Source: Persicobacter diffluens (GTDB lineage Bacteria; Bacteroidota; Bacteroidia; Cytophagales; Cyclobacteriaceae). Taken from it: 64,000 bases of DNA. Positions within the stretch are counted from its first letter, which is position 1, and each line of letters starts with the position of its first letter. The translations under genes and the position numbers were made by a program. This document shows positions 41,626 through 49,804 of this stretch, piece after piece. Location of the stretch: the NCBI RefSeq assembly GCF_036244895.1, contig NZ_BQKE01000001.1, positions 744,001 to 808,000 of the forward strand. The letters run 5' to 3'. Below the pieces are notes generated by a model. It had not been told where the DNA came from. It saw nothing but the letters and a program-made list of their open reading frames with translations, and made no database searches.

Positions 41626-44103
41626 GTGCTGAATAGTTTCTTAAGACTTTCTGTTTTCGGAAAGATCATGGTGGTATTGCTGTGTTTTTTCCTTGCTGGC
41701 TGCCTGTCAGTCGTTGGATTTGTGTGGTCCGTAAAGTGGGGAACCTTCGGGGACCTGCCTGTTGAGCAGGATTTACGGAAGATAGAAAATGCCCAGGCGT
41801 CTTTGGTTTACAGTGAAGATGGTCGGATTTTAGGGAAGTATTTTATACAGGAACGTTCCAATATTAAATATGAAGACCTTTCTCCGGATTTGGTTCATGC
41901 CCTGGTGGCTACAGAAGATGCTCGTTTTTTTGAGCATGATGGGGTAGACTATCGTGCCTGGGGGCGTGTATTGGTGAAAACCGTGATCTTGGGGCAGCGC
42001 TCGGCTGGTGGAGGTTCTACCCTTACGCAACAATTGGCCAAGAATCTCTTTCCCCGAGATGGCTATGGAAAGCTGGATTTAGCCGCTTCCAAAATTAAGG
42101 AAGTGTTAATTGCCCGTCAGATTGAGTCCATTTATTCTAAAGAGGAAATCATTAATCTTTATCTGAATACCGTTCCCTTTGGTGACAATAGCTATGGCAT
42201 TCGGACCGCCGCGCGAAAGTTTTTCAGTAAGGAACCCAAGGAGCTCAGCCTACAGGAATCAGCAGTTTTAATTGGCATGCTGAAGGCGAATTATTATTAC
42301 AATCCACGGGTTTTTCCGGAAAGATCTAAAGAGCGAAGAGATGTGGTGATCTCGCAAATGGAGAAATATGGCTATTTAAATGCCCAGCAGGAAGATTCTC
42401 TACAGCAATTACCTTTGGAAATTAAGTATCGCTCTACCGGAGAGAATGAGGGGCTTGCCACTTATTTTCGGGAGCAATTGAAGTTTGAGGTGAAGGATAT
42501 ACTGGATTCTATTAATCAGCATCTGGAGGCGAAGGATCGTTATGATCTGAACCGGGATGGATTGAAGATTCATACGACCCTCAATTACCGAATGCAGGAA
42601 TTGGCTGAAGAAGCCATGCGGGAACATATGTCGGACCTGCAAAAAAGCTTTGATGCGCATTGGAAAGGGAAAAAGCCCTGGGCCAGACATCCGGAAGTTT
42701 TTGAGCGCGCCAAAAGAAATAGTAATCGTTATAAGGAGCTCAAAGCACGTAATGCCTCTAAAGAAGAAATTGAAGAGGCCTTTAATACGCCGGTGTCGAT
42801 GGAAATTCTGACGCATGAGTTTAAGCGTGAAAAGCTGGTGATGACGCCGAATGATTCCCTTTCCCACTTTCTTCATTTCCTGAATATGGGAATGATCGCC
42901 ATGGAGCCCAGAAGTGGGGAGGTGAAAGTTTATATTGGTGGGATTGATCATCGATATCTGAAGATTAATCATGCCAAAGACTCCTATAAACGTCAGGTGG
43001 GGTCAACCATAAAGCCCTTGGTATATGCTACTGCCCTGGATCAGGGCGCTAAAGCCTGTAATTATTACCCTGCTGCCAAGCAGTATTATTTAGAAGACCC
43101 GAAAAAAGGTTGGTTGCTGGCAAAATTGCCATCCACGGAGGATTTGGAAGAGGGAGAGGAAGTAGAAATGCCGGATTTGGAGGATGCCTGGGCGCCCGGA
43201 AATGCAGATGGGAAGTATGAAGGATTGTATTCTATGAAAGGAGCGCTCACCAACTCTGTGAATACAGTTTCGGTTCAGGTGGAAATGGAAGCCGGTTTGG
43301 TGACCGTCGGAGATTATCTGGAGGAATTTGGCTTGTCAGGAATTGAGCGAGATAATGAAGATCGCGTTCCGCCTTCCACTGTGTTGGGAACGCCGGAGGT
43401 ATCTATTCAGGAAATGGTAAATGCTTATGCGGTATTGGCAAATGGAGGCTACAAGGTTCGTCCAAGGTATTTGACAAAGATAGTGGATGGTTTGGGGAAT
43501 GTAATTTATGAACAAGCCCCGGCAGAAAGAGGGGAACGTGTCATTAAGCAATCTACCGATCACCAGATTCTGGCCATGATGCAAAATGTGGTGAATAATG
43601 GAACCGGAGGAAGATTGCGTTATGTGTATGGTTTGAGAAATGATTTGGCGGGGAAAACCGGGACCACCCAGTCCAATACTGATGGTTGGTTTATGGCCAT
43701 GACGCCCCGATTAGTGGTCGGAACCTGGGTGGGGAATGATGAGCCGGCCATTCGCTGGAGAAGTACACGCCTGGGCCAGGGGGCGAATACCGCTCTTCCT
43801 GTTTTTGGTAAATTCATGCAAAAGCTAAACAAAGAGTCGGCATTCAGGCAGATTACCCATTCGCGTTTTCCATCTTTAACCCACTATGAATTGCAGGCCA
43901 TGAACTGTGAGGACTGGATTGAGGAGCCGGAGACAAAATCCTTTAATGATGTGCTAAAGGATATTTTCAAATCTGATCCCATTAAAAAACAGGAGCGTAT
44001 TCAGAAACGAGAGGAGAAGCGTGAGCCGAGGGAACCAAAGGATTTCCGTAAGCATAAACGTAAAAAGAACAGGAAGAAGTTCTTTGAAAAGATATTTGGA
44101 TAA
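41626..44103 (+). CDS. Class A penicillin-binding protein (PBP1-type)
   Basis: The 825-residue bifunctional wall enzyme has one N-terminal membrane span (IMVVLLCFFLAGCLSVVGFVW). A GT51 transglycosylase domain follows: EDARFFEHDGVDYR with the catalytic Glu at about 99, GGSTLTQQLAKNLF, and IKEVLIARQIESIYSKEEIINLYLN. The transpeptidase has its active site in STIK (S460-K463), SVN and KTGTT. It makes and crosslinks glycan strands in the periplasm. The C-terminal tail is very basic (KREEKREPREPKDFRKHKRKKNRKK). A GTG start is used; no ATG gives the anchor. A promoter box precedes it and a terminator follows. Confidence 0.93.
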   Translation: MLNSFLRLSVFGKIMVVLLCFFLAGCLSVVGFVWSVKWGTFGDLPVEQDLRKIENAQASLVYSEDGRILGKYFIQERSNIKYEDLSPDLVHALVATEDARFFEHDGVDYRAWGRVLVKTVILGQRSAGGGSTLTQQLAKNLFPRDGYGKLDLAASKIKEVLIARQIESIYSKEEIINLYLNTVPFGDNSYGIRTAARKFFSKEPKELSLQESAVLIGMLKANYYYNPRVFPERSKERRDVVISQMEKYGYLNAQQEDSLQQLPLEIKYRSTGENEGLATYFREQLKFEVKDILDSINQHLEAKDRYDLNRDGLKIHTTLNYRMQELAEEAMREHMSDLQKSFDAHWKGKKPWARHPEVFERAKRNSNRYKELKARNASKEEIEEAFNTPVSMEILTHEFKREKLVMTPNDSLSHFLHFLNMGMIAMEPRSGEVKVYIGGIDHRYLKINHAKDSYKRQVGSTIKPLVYATALDQGAKACNYYPAAKQYYLEDPKKGWLLAKLPSTEDLEEGEEVEMPDLEDAWAPGNADGKYEGLYSMKGALTNSVNTVSVQVEMEAGLVTVGDYLEEFGLSGIERDNEDRVPPSTVLGTPEVSIQEMVNAYAVLANGGYKVRPRYLTKIVDGLGNVIYEQAPAERGERVIKQSTDHQILAMMQNVVNNGTGGRLRYVYGLRNDLAGKTGTTQSNTDGWFMAMTPRLVVGTWVGNDEPAIRWRSTRLGQGANTALPVFGKFMQKLNKESAFRQITHSRFPSLTHYELQAMNCEDWIEEPETKSFNDVLKDIFKSDPIKKQERIQKREEKREPREPKDFRKHKRKKNRKKFFEKIFG

Positions 44104-44111
44104 TGGCAAGA

Positions 44112-44142
44112 AGGCGGTAGAATTGATTCTACTGCTTTTTTT
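44112..44142 (+). terminator. Rho-independent terminator after the PBP gene
   Basis: GGCGGTAGAAT pairs with ATTCTACTGCT (one G-T) around TG, followed by T's. The stem is 10-11 bp. Confidence 0.78.
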
Positions 44143-44243
44143 ATTGATTTAGGGCAGAATGAGCGGGATATGCCCACTTCATAAATAAGGTGATTTTTTA
44201 ATAATATTTGATTAGTGGCTCATTCCTGCTGTAAATTGGAGCC

Positions 44244-44328
44244 AAAAAAAAGCCCAACGATATTTCACCGCTGGACTTCGACTAAATTTTACCCCTAAAA
44301 GCTAAAATGACTAACGAAAACGTTAATC
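44244..44328 (-). ncRNA. Candidate structured RNA or long 3' UTR
   Basis: On the minus strand GATTAACG-TTTT-CGTTAGTC (44309-44328) forms an 8-bp hairpin with a 4-nt loop. Next is ATTTTA..TAAAAT, then a terminator with GTCCAGCG pairing to CGTTGGGC (two G-U, 44252-44276) and a run of eight T's (44244-44251). No gene is seen in the 382-bp gap. It could be the distant 3' end of the reductase mRNA or a separate small RNA; the promoter is not clear. Confidence 0.4.
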
Positions 44329-44485
44329 TAATTCTAACTCAATAGCAAGACTACTTTAATATCAACCATTATTTTTAATATTCCAATGTATCATCTCGCT
44401 TTTTTGGATTTTTTTTTGGCAGTCGCACCTGTTAGTGGGGACAGTGCCTGAAATAGAAAAAAGTCATTCCCATTAAGGTTAAAAA

Positions 44486-45562
44486 CTATCCCACTTCTAT
44501 CACCACTCCTTTGCTTTTTGGGTGACTGACACAGGTTAGAATATAACCGCCTTCCAATTCGTCTTCGGAGAGTCCGTCATCTTCTTCCATGGCCACTTTA
44601 CCTTCAATGCATTTGCCTCGGCAGGCGGTGCATAATCCGCTTTGACAAGAGAAGGGCATATCAATATCCTGGTCTAATGCAGCCTCCAAAATGGTTTTCT
44701 CTGCCGGTACATTGACTTTAAAGGTTTCTCCTTCCAATAGAATCGTCACCTCTTGCTGCACAATTTCTGCGGATTCTGTTTCGCTTAATCCGCTGCTACC
44801 GGAAAATTTTTCATGATGAATCTGTGCTTCCGCAACACCCGCAGCCTGCAGGCTTTCAGCTACCAAATCCATCATGGCTTCCGGACCACAGTTGTAAACC
44901 TGAGTCGCTCCTGCTTTTTGGGGAAGGTTTTGGTAAATTTCCTGAATTCGTTCTTGGCTTAACCGGCCTCTTTCTCCCGTCCATTGGTCAGAAGCCCGCG
45001 TTAGGGTATGGATTACCTCGAAATTTTCATATTGTGCCTGAAGCTGGGAAAGCGTTTCAGAAAATATGATGCTTTCTTCATTCCGATTGGTATATACCAA
45101 AGTGACATGACTATCAGCCTCCTGGGCCAATACTGTTTTTAATATGGATAGCAAGGGCGTAATACCACTACCAGCACCAAATAATAAAATATTTCGACTT
45201 TGGCTCTCCGCTGGCGCTAGTACAAAAATTCCTTCCGGAGGAATGACTTTGATAAAGTCCCCTTCTTTTACCTGATCGTTAATATAGTTGGAGATCAATC
45301 CTCCTTCCACCCTTTTTATGGTAATGGCGAGGTCTTTATCAGTTACAGGAGAAGAGCATAATGAATATGATCGGGTTTCGGTTTGCCCATTGAGTTCAAA
45401 ACTGAGGCTCAAAAATTGGCCAGCCTGATAGGTCCAGTTAGGATTTTCAAACACGAGACTCACCGTATCGGCAGTCTCTTGAATAATAGCTTTTACTTGT
45501 AAACCGCCTTGGGCAGTAGCTGGGGTTTCGGCCTTATTTTTTTTAAAAAAACTGAATGCCAT
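44486..45562 (-). CDS. Ferredoxin-NAD(P)H reductase with C-terminal 2Fe-2S domain (PaaE-like)
   Basis: This 358-residue protein has three domains. The FAD-binding domain has RSYSLCSSPVTD (residues about 65-76). The NAD(P)-binding domain has FGAGSGITPLLSIL and the late YNCGPEAMM. A plant-type ferredoxin domain with the cluster motif CQSGLCTACRGKC and a last Cys in ILTCVSHP completes it. The layout equals PaaE/phenylacetyl-CoA epoxidase reductase and related electron donors. No paaABCD genes are adjacent, so the electron acceptor is unknown; fatty-acid desaturases are another possibility. It has no signal peptide. ATG at 45562. An inverted repeat lies 38-53 bp upstream. Confidence 0.9.
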   Translation of the reverse strand: MAFSFFKKNKAETPATAQGGLQVKAIIQETADTVSLVFENPNWTYQAGQFLSLSFELNGQTETRSYSLCSSPVTDKDLAITIKRVEGGLISNYINDQVKEGDFIKVIPPEGIFVLAPAESQSRNILLFGAGSGITPLLSILKTVLAQEADSHVTLVYTNRNEESIIFSETLSQLQAQYENFEVIHTLTRASDQWTGERGRLSQERIQEIYQNLPQKAGATQVYNCGPEAMMDLVAESLQAAGVAEAQIHHEKFSGSSGLSETESAEIVQQEVTILLEGETFKVNVPAEKTILEAALDQDIDMPFSCQSGLCTACRGKCIEGKVAMEEDDGLSEDELEGGYILTCVSHPKSKGVVIEVG

Positions 45563-45599
45563 ATGGGTATTATTTTAGGTTATTGCTTGTTGATTATAC

Positions 45600-45615
45600 G
45601 TTTCCTTGAGGAAAC
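45600..45615. promoter_or_regulatory. Inverted repeat upstream of the reductase gene
   Basis: GTTTCCT-TG-AGGAAAC has perfect 7-bp arms and lies 38-53 bp before the reductase start, where an operator would fit. The remaining 200 bp up to the repeat element show no gene. Confidence 0.4.
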
Positions 45616-45827
45616 TAAAGTACGGAATAAATTTTTTTAACCGCCCTTTATGCTATAAGTTTAGCTATACTTCCTATTGTTTTTATCCATAGCCAAGGAG
45701 GTTTGGTTGCTAAAGTTTTCGCATTTGATAAGGTGATTTGAAATCTGTTTTGCGCACGTTCGCTACTTATTTTACAAGGGATTGGAAGACTGACCAATAC
45801 AATGTGGGGTGTTTCAACCCGATTGAT

Positions 45828-46029
45828 TCAACGCCAGATTCCATTACGCTAAAATTCTAAAAGCCCTTATATTTTGAGTCAATTTGCTGATTTATTAATA
45901 GCCCAAATAGGGGCAAGCTTGTGCTCTCCTTCTTCATCTGCTTCTTTGTGAAAAATTTGAAATGGAACATTATTCCTTCATTTTCCCCTCATGAAGTCAA
46001 ACAGGGAATTAAGCCTGGATAATCCGGTT
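45828..46029 (+). repeat. MITE-like element, copy 6 (decayed left end)
   Basis: The interior has AGCCCAAATAGGGGCAAGCTTG, CTCTCC, TCATCTGCTTCTTTG and CCTTCATTTTCCCC. The right end is GATAATCCGG. The left end (CGCCAGATTCCATTACGCTAAAATT) is strongly changed. It lies between the divergent reductase and purB genes. Confidence 0.72.
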
Positions 46030-46186
46030 GTTGGCATTAGCGTGTGCATTCAGATCCTTTTGTCAAAGAATATGGTTTTTGATAATAACAAGCCGGCGCT
46101 ATTTTAATTGCAAATTCTTAAGATCACTTGGGTATTCTCAAAGAACGATGTTATTTTTGATTTTGAAATAATATCTCATTTACGTT

Positions 46187-46194
46187 TAATTTTG
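46187..46194 (+). promoter_or_regulatory. Possible -7 box (TAATTTTG) at the purB start
   Basis: TAnnTTTG ends only 2 bp before the purB ATG. If used, transcription would begin at or just inside the start codon (leaderless mRNA). It may equally be chance. Confidence 0.3.
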
Positions 46195-46196
46195 AT

Positions 46197-47540
46197 ATGG
46201 AATTGAATCGTCTTACTGCTGTTTCGCCAGTTGATGGTCGTTACGGGGCGCAAACGGAGCCATTGGCGCCATATTTCTCAGAATATGGGTTAATTTGCTA
46301 CCGTGTACGCGTAGAAATCGAATACTTTATTGCTTTATGTGAATATCCATTGCCTCAGCTGGAAGGTGTTGATGCGGGATTGTATGAGTCGCTTCGTGAT
46401 ATTTATCGCAACTTCACTGAAGAGGATGCGCAAAGCATTAAGAATATCGAGAAAACGACTAACCACGATGTTAAGGCGGTTGAATACTTTATCAAAGAGA
46501 AATTCGACGCTTTGGGCTTGTCCGATCACAAAGAGTTTATCCACTTTGGATTGACTTCTCAGGATGTGAATAACACCTCTGTGCCTTTGTCTTTAAAAGA
46601 GGCAATGGAAGAGCAGGTGTTGCCACTGTTCGAGGAAGTTTGCGTTTTAATGGAAAATAAGTCCAAGGAGTGGGGGAATGTTTCTATGTTGGCAAAAACC
46701 CATGGTCAGCCGGCTTCTCCAACGCGTTTGGGTAAAGAAATTGAAGTGTTTACCGAGCGTTTGGCCATTCAGAAAGGTCAGTTGCTGCAGGTTCCTTTCG
46801 CTGCTAAATTTGGTGGCGCTACGGGTAACTTCAATGCACACAATGTAGCCTACCCGGCTATCCACTGGAAATCTTTCGGTGATCAGTTCGTAGCAGAGTA
46901 TTTGGGCTTGGTTCGTTCTCACCCTACCACTCAGATTGAGCATTACGATAACCTGGCCGCATATTTTGATGCACTGAAGCGTATCAATACCATTTTGATT
47001 GACTTCTCCCGTGATGTTTGGCAGTACGTTTCAATGAACTACTTCAAGCAGAAAATCAAGGAAGGGGAAGTAGGGTCTTCGGCGATGCCACATAAAGTAA
47101 ACCCGATTGATTTCGAAAATGCTGAAGGTAATTTAGGTATCGCCAGTGCGATTTTTGAACACCTTTCCGCCAAATTGCCCATCTCCCGTTTGCAACGCGA
47201 TTTGACGGATTCTACCGTATTGAGAAATATTGGGGTTCCTTTAGGCCATTTGGTGATTGCATTGAATTCCCTGAAAAAGGGACTCAATAAACTGGAATTG
47301 AATGAGGCTGCTATTCGTCAGGATTTGGAAGATAACTGGGCGGTAGTTGCTGAGGCGATCCAAACGATTTTACGCCGTGAGGCTTATCCGAATCCATATG
47401 AGGCACTGAAAGCTTTGACGCGAACCAATGAGAAAATCACCGGGGAGTCTATTGCTACCTTCATTGAAGGCCTGGATGTTTCGGAAGAAATTAAGGCAGA
47501 GCTACGCGTAATTACGCCATGGAATTATACTGGAATCTAA
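46197..47540 (+). CDS. purB: Adenylosuccinate lyase
   Basis: The 447-residue protein belongs to the fumarase/aspartase superfamily. It has the signature GSSAMPHKVNPIDFENAEGN (residues about 284-303) with the catalytic Ser loop, KTHGQPASPTRLG with the catalytic His, and HFGLTSQDVNNT. Length and sequence match the E. coli-type PurB (456 residues). It removes fumarate from SAICAR and from adenylosuccinate in purine synthesis, as a cytoplasmic tetramer. ATG at 46197 is clear. It is monocistronic with its own terminator. Codon use appears biased to frequent codons, as expected for a housekeeping gene. Confidence 0.95.
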   Translation: MELNRLTAVSPVDGRYGAQTEPLAPYFSEYGLICYRVRVEIEYFIALCEYPLPQLEGVDAGLYESLRDIYRNFTEEDAQSIKNIEKTTNHDVKAVEYFIKEKFDALGLSDHKEFIHFGLTSQDVNNTSVPLSLKEAMEEQVLPLFEEVCVLMENKSKEWGNVSMLAKTHGQPASPTRLGKEIEVFTERLAIQKGQLLQVPFAAKFGGATGNFNAHNVAYPAIHWKSFGDQFVAEYLGLVRSHPTTQIEHYDNLAAYFDALKRINTILIDFSRDVWQYVSMNYFKQKIKEGEVGSSAMPHKVNPIDFENAEGNLGIASAIFEHLSAKLPISRLQRDLTDSTVLRNIGVPLGHLVIALNSLKKGLNKLELNEAAIRQDLEDNWAVVAEAIQTILRREAYPNPYEALKALTRTNEKITGESIATFIEGLDVSEEIKAELRVITPWNYTGI

Positions 47541-47559
47541 TTATTAGATTTTTTGCAAT

Positions 47560-47593
47560 AAAAAGGCCTTGAGGTGATGCTCAGGGCCTTTTT
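47560..47593 (+). terminator. Rho-independent terminator after purB
   Basis: AAAAAGGCCTTGAG pairs with CTCAGGGCCTTTTT (one mismatch) around GTGATG. A partial repeat element begins about 12 bp further on. Confidence 0.85.
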
Positions 47594-47604
47594 CATATCA
47601 AATG

Positions 47605-47720
47605 TTTGCTTTCTCCTCATTCATCTGTTTCGTTAGAAAAAACTCGAAATAGGAAACTATTCCTTCATTTTTTCCGCCTTACAGCTCAACGAGGATTTAA
47701 GCATGAATTATCCGGCTTAA
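47605..47720 (+). repeat. MITE-like element, right-half fragment (copy 7)
   Basis: It starts abruptly at TTTGCTTTCTCCTCATTC. The right half is near consensus, including CGTTAGAAAAAACTCGAAATAGG and the terminus GAATTATCCGGCTTAA. The left half and central palindrome are missing. Confidence 0.85.
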
Positions 47721-47736
47721 GCATGCATAACCCAGT

Positions 47737-48450
47737 CTATTTTAAAAGGAAGGACAAATCATCCTGATGATTTACTTCCTCTGCTTTTTCTGCATTGAAG
47801 AATACTTTTCCGCTATATTCGCCCAGGTAGGTCGCCTTACCATCACGAACTTCCACCATGGTGCCTTCCGGTAAGCCCAAAACTTCAATATCTGTATTTT
47901 TGGTCAGGAACTCCTGTAAACGTTGGGCGCGGCTTTCGCCTCCGTGGTTTGGAATGCGTTCCTCTGTATAATGCGGGTTAATTTGGAAGTGGATCAGGTT
48001 CAGGGCTTTGAATGAAATTGGCATTGTAATCGGCATATCATTCGTAGTTTTAATGGTCGGGCAAGCCATATTCGATCCGGCGCTCCATCCGATATAAGGT
48101 GTTCCGTTCATCACCTTTTTACGGATGATTTCAACAATGCGCTTATCGTATAATTTAGAAAGTAATTCAAAAGTATTTCCACCGCCAACAATAATGGCTT
48201 TGGCGCTCTCCACGGCATTAATGGGGTTGGAGAAGGTGTGAATGCCCGTAACCTCAATGCCAAATGGATTCAGCGCTGCCGCTACATTTGCGGTGTAGTC
48301 CTCATAACTAACCGTAACACCAGCATAAGGAATGAAAAGTACTTCCTTAACGTCCCCTAAAAACTGGGCGATATTTTCTTTACAATACCCTAAATATGCC
48401 TCTCCGGGCATGGTAGAGTTGCTGATCAGTAAAAGTTGTAGATTATTCAT
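47737..48450 (-). CDS. pepE: Alpha-aspartyl dipeptidase (peptidase E)
   Basis: The 237-residue protein matches the S51 family: LLLISNSTMPGEAYLGYC, VLFIPYAGVTVSYEDYT, IIVGGGNTFELLSKLY, and the nucleophile S123 in GWSAGSN (Ser120 in Salmonella). The His is in INPHYTEE. It splits dipeptides with N-terminal Asp in the cytoplasm. ATG at 48450 fits the family start. The 3' end lies 16 bp from a repeat fragment, with no terminator of its own, so transcripts converge on purB. Confidence 0.93.
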   Translation of the reverse strand: MNNLQLLLISNSTMPGEAYLGYCKENIAQFLGDVKEVLFIPYAGVTVSYEDYTANVAAALNPFGIEVTGIHTFSNPINAVESAKAIIVGGGNTFELLSKLYDKRIVEIIRKKVMNGTPYIGWSAGSNMACPTIKTTNDMPITMPISFKALNLIHFQINPHYTEERIPNHGGESRAQRLQEFLTKNTDIEVLGLPEGTMVEVRDGKATYLGEYSGKVFFNAEKAEEVNHQDDLSFLLK

Positions 48451-48615
48451 TTAGATTTTATTTCCATACGTTCACCGCAAATATGCAAAAGCCGGAGAAT
48501 TATCAGCTATGATCTACATTAGTTTTCAAAAAGATCATCTGTGCTTAATCCCGTATTTTCATTGGAAATTTGTTGAAAGATATGGGGGGAGGCCCTTTAT
48601 GGCTGAAAAAATGGA

Positions 48616-48756
48616 CAAAAAAACGCCCGGATTACCAGTCCGGGCCGAAATAATAATATATCAACGTTAATTTTTAGATTGTGCTCATCTTAAAAGGGGG
48701 AAAATGACCTTTACACTCAAATGCCATTTTCCATTACCCCATCAATCACAAGGTTA
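48616..48756 (-). ncRNA. Candidate small RNA or micropeptide gene
   Basis: A minus-strand rho-independent terminator (GCCCGGA..TCCGGGC at 48625-48645, with T-run to 48616) ends a stretch without a normal gene. Just upstream is a 10-bp hairpin with arms at 48699-48708 and 48723-48732 (GGAAAATGGC pairing GTCATTTTCC). A TATAGAATTTG promoter-like box is at 48763-48773. A 17-codon frame (MAFECKGHFPPFKMSTI, 48674-48727) has its ATG in the hairpin stem. A structured small RNA of about 140 nt, possibly encoding this peptide, is the best reading. Confidence 0.5.
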
Positions 48757-48855
48757 TTTTAGCAAATTCTATACCAAATCAGCTATTTGTTATTAATTTT
48801 TTAATGATAAAGGTGGAGGTATTTCCGCACACGACTCCACCCGAATTTTGTCTGC

Positions 48856-49097
48856 CTAAACCGGATTATTCTGGCTTCACCCTATTCTTTCCGCTTAAAT
48901 CCTCGTTGAAATGCATGCGGTAAAAATGAAGAATGAGTTCTTATTTTCGAGTTTTTTTCAAAGTAGTAGATGAGTGAGGAGAAAGTAAGCTTGCCCAAAT
49001 TTGGGCTATTATAATTTAATGAAAATAAATTCCAAAGAACTGAAAATAAGCCACTTATGGATAATCGATAAATTAAGCGGTGAATAATTCGGGTTAA
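48856..49097 (-). repeat. MITE-like element, copy 8
   Basis: This 242-bp copy in reverse orientation runs from CTAAACCGGATTATTC to GGTGAATAATTCGGGTTAA. It has the intact GCCCAAATTTGGGC palindrome and a small extra segment near the left end. The following 170 bp show no clear structure. Confidence 0.87.
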
Positions 49098-49268
49098 GCG
49101 GAAATTTAGGGCTGTGATTAAGAGCTTGTTTAAAAGCACACTATCTGGTTGCAATTTCGAATAATTGCATGCGATTTTGGATAATTTCTCAACAAAAGCG
49201 ATCCGACGCCCTTAAAATAATCGGGTATTGCTTCTGCACTAATCAAAATTCGCTTTTAAATACGCTCT

Positions 49269-49440
49269 ATGTTTTTACCTGATGATAAGTCGATCACCCT
49301 GGTTTATGAAAAGATGAAATTCATGCTTAGGAGCGGAAAATCGGGCTAATATTTTTCGGAAGGTCCAATCTGAAATTAAGGGTAATGATCGTGAGCAGTA
49401 CCTGAAAGAGGTAGGGAATTGTGCTAATTTCGCGACCAAC
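49269..49440 (+). pseudogene. Possible decayed coding fragment
   Basis: A 26-codon frame (MFLPDDKSITLVYEKMKF..) stops at 49349. A second open stretch in another frame continues with IFRKVQSEIKGNDREQYLKEV and NCANFATNK. Both read like protein, suggesting a remnant with a frameshift. I do not recognise the family, and chance is possible. Confidence 0.2.
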
Positions 49441-49466
49441 AAAAAAAGCCTGTTAACAGGCTTTTA
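49441..49466 (-). terminator. Terminator of the tRNA-Leu transcript
   Basis: AAAAGCCTGTTAACAGGCTTTTTTT on the minus strand contains the perfect palindrome GCCTGTTAACAGGC and ends in T's. It starts 10 bp after the tRNA CCA end. Confidence 0.82.
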
Positions 49467-49475
49467 GGGAGTTAT

Positions 49476-49562
49476 TGGTGCGCACGAGAGGATTCGAACC
49501 TCCACGACCGTTAGGTCACCACCCCCTCAAGATGGCGTGTCTACCGATTTCACCACGTGCGC
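49476..49562 (-). tRNA. tRNA-Leu (anticodon GAG)
   Basis: The acceptor stem GCGCACG pairs with CGTGCGC, followed by A and an encoded CCA. The anticodon stem CCATC/GGTGG encloses TTGAGGG, giving anticodon GAG (reads CUC/CUU). A long variable arm (TGACCTAACGGTCG) and the T-loop GGTTCGAATCC confirm a class II leucine tRNA. A terminator follows. Confidence 0.95.
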
Positions 49563-49804
49563 GCTTATTGAAAGCGAAGCAAATGTAAGGGGTTTTCTTT
49601 GAATTGTCTATGAAATTAAAGAGAAAAAAATAGTGCTGGAGGTAGGGGTTTGATAATGAGGGGTTTTGTGTGGAAAAATTAATTTTTACTCTAAACCTTA
49701 CCTTCCGGGATGGGGCAGAATTGAGATAATCAGGCTTATTTGTCTTGTAAGGTTCTGAGGATGAAAGTGCTAGCTATTTGGTGATCGTGCAATTAAAATG
49801 ACGT

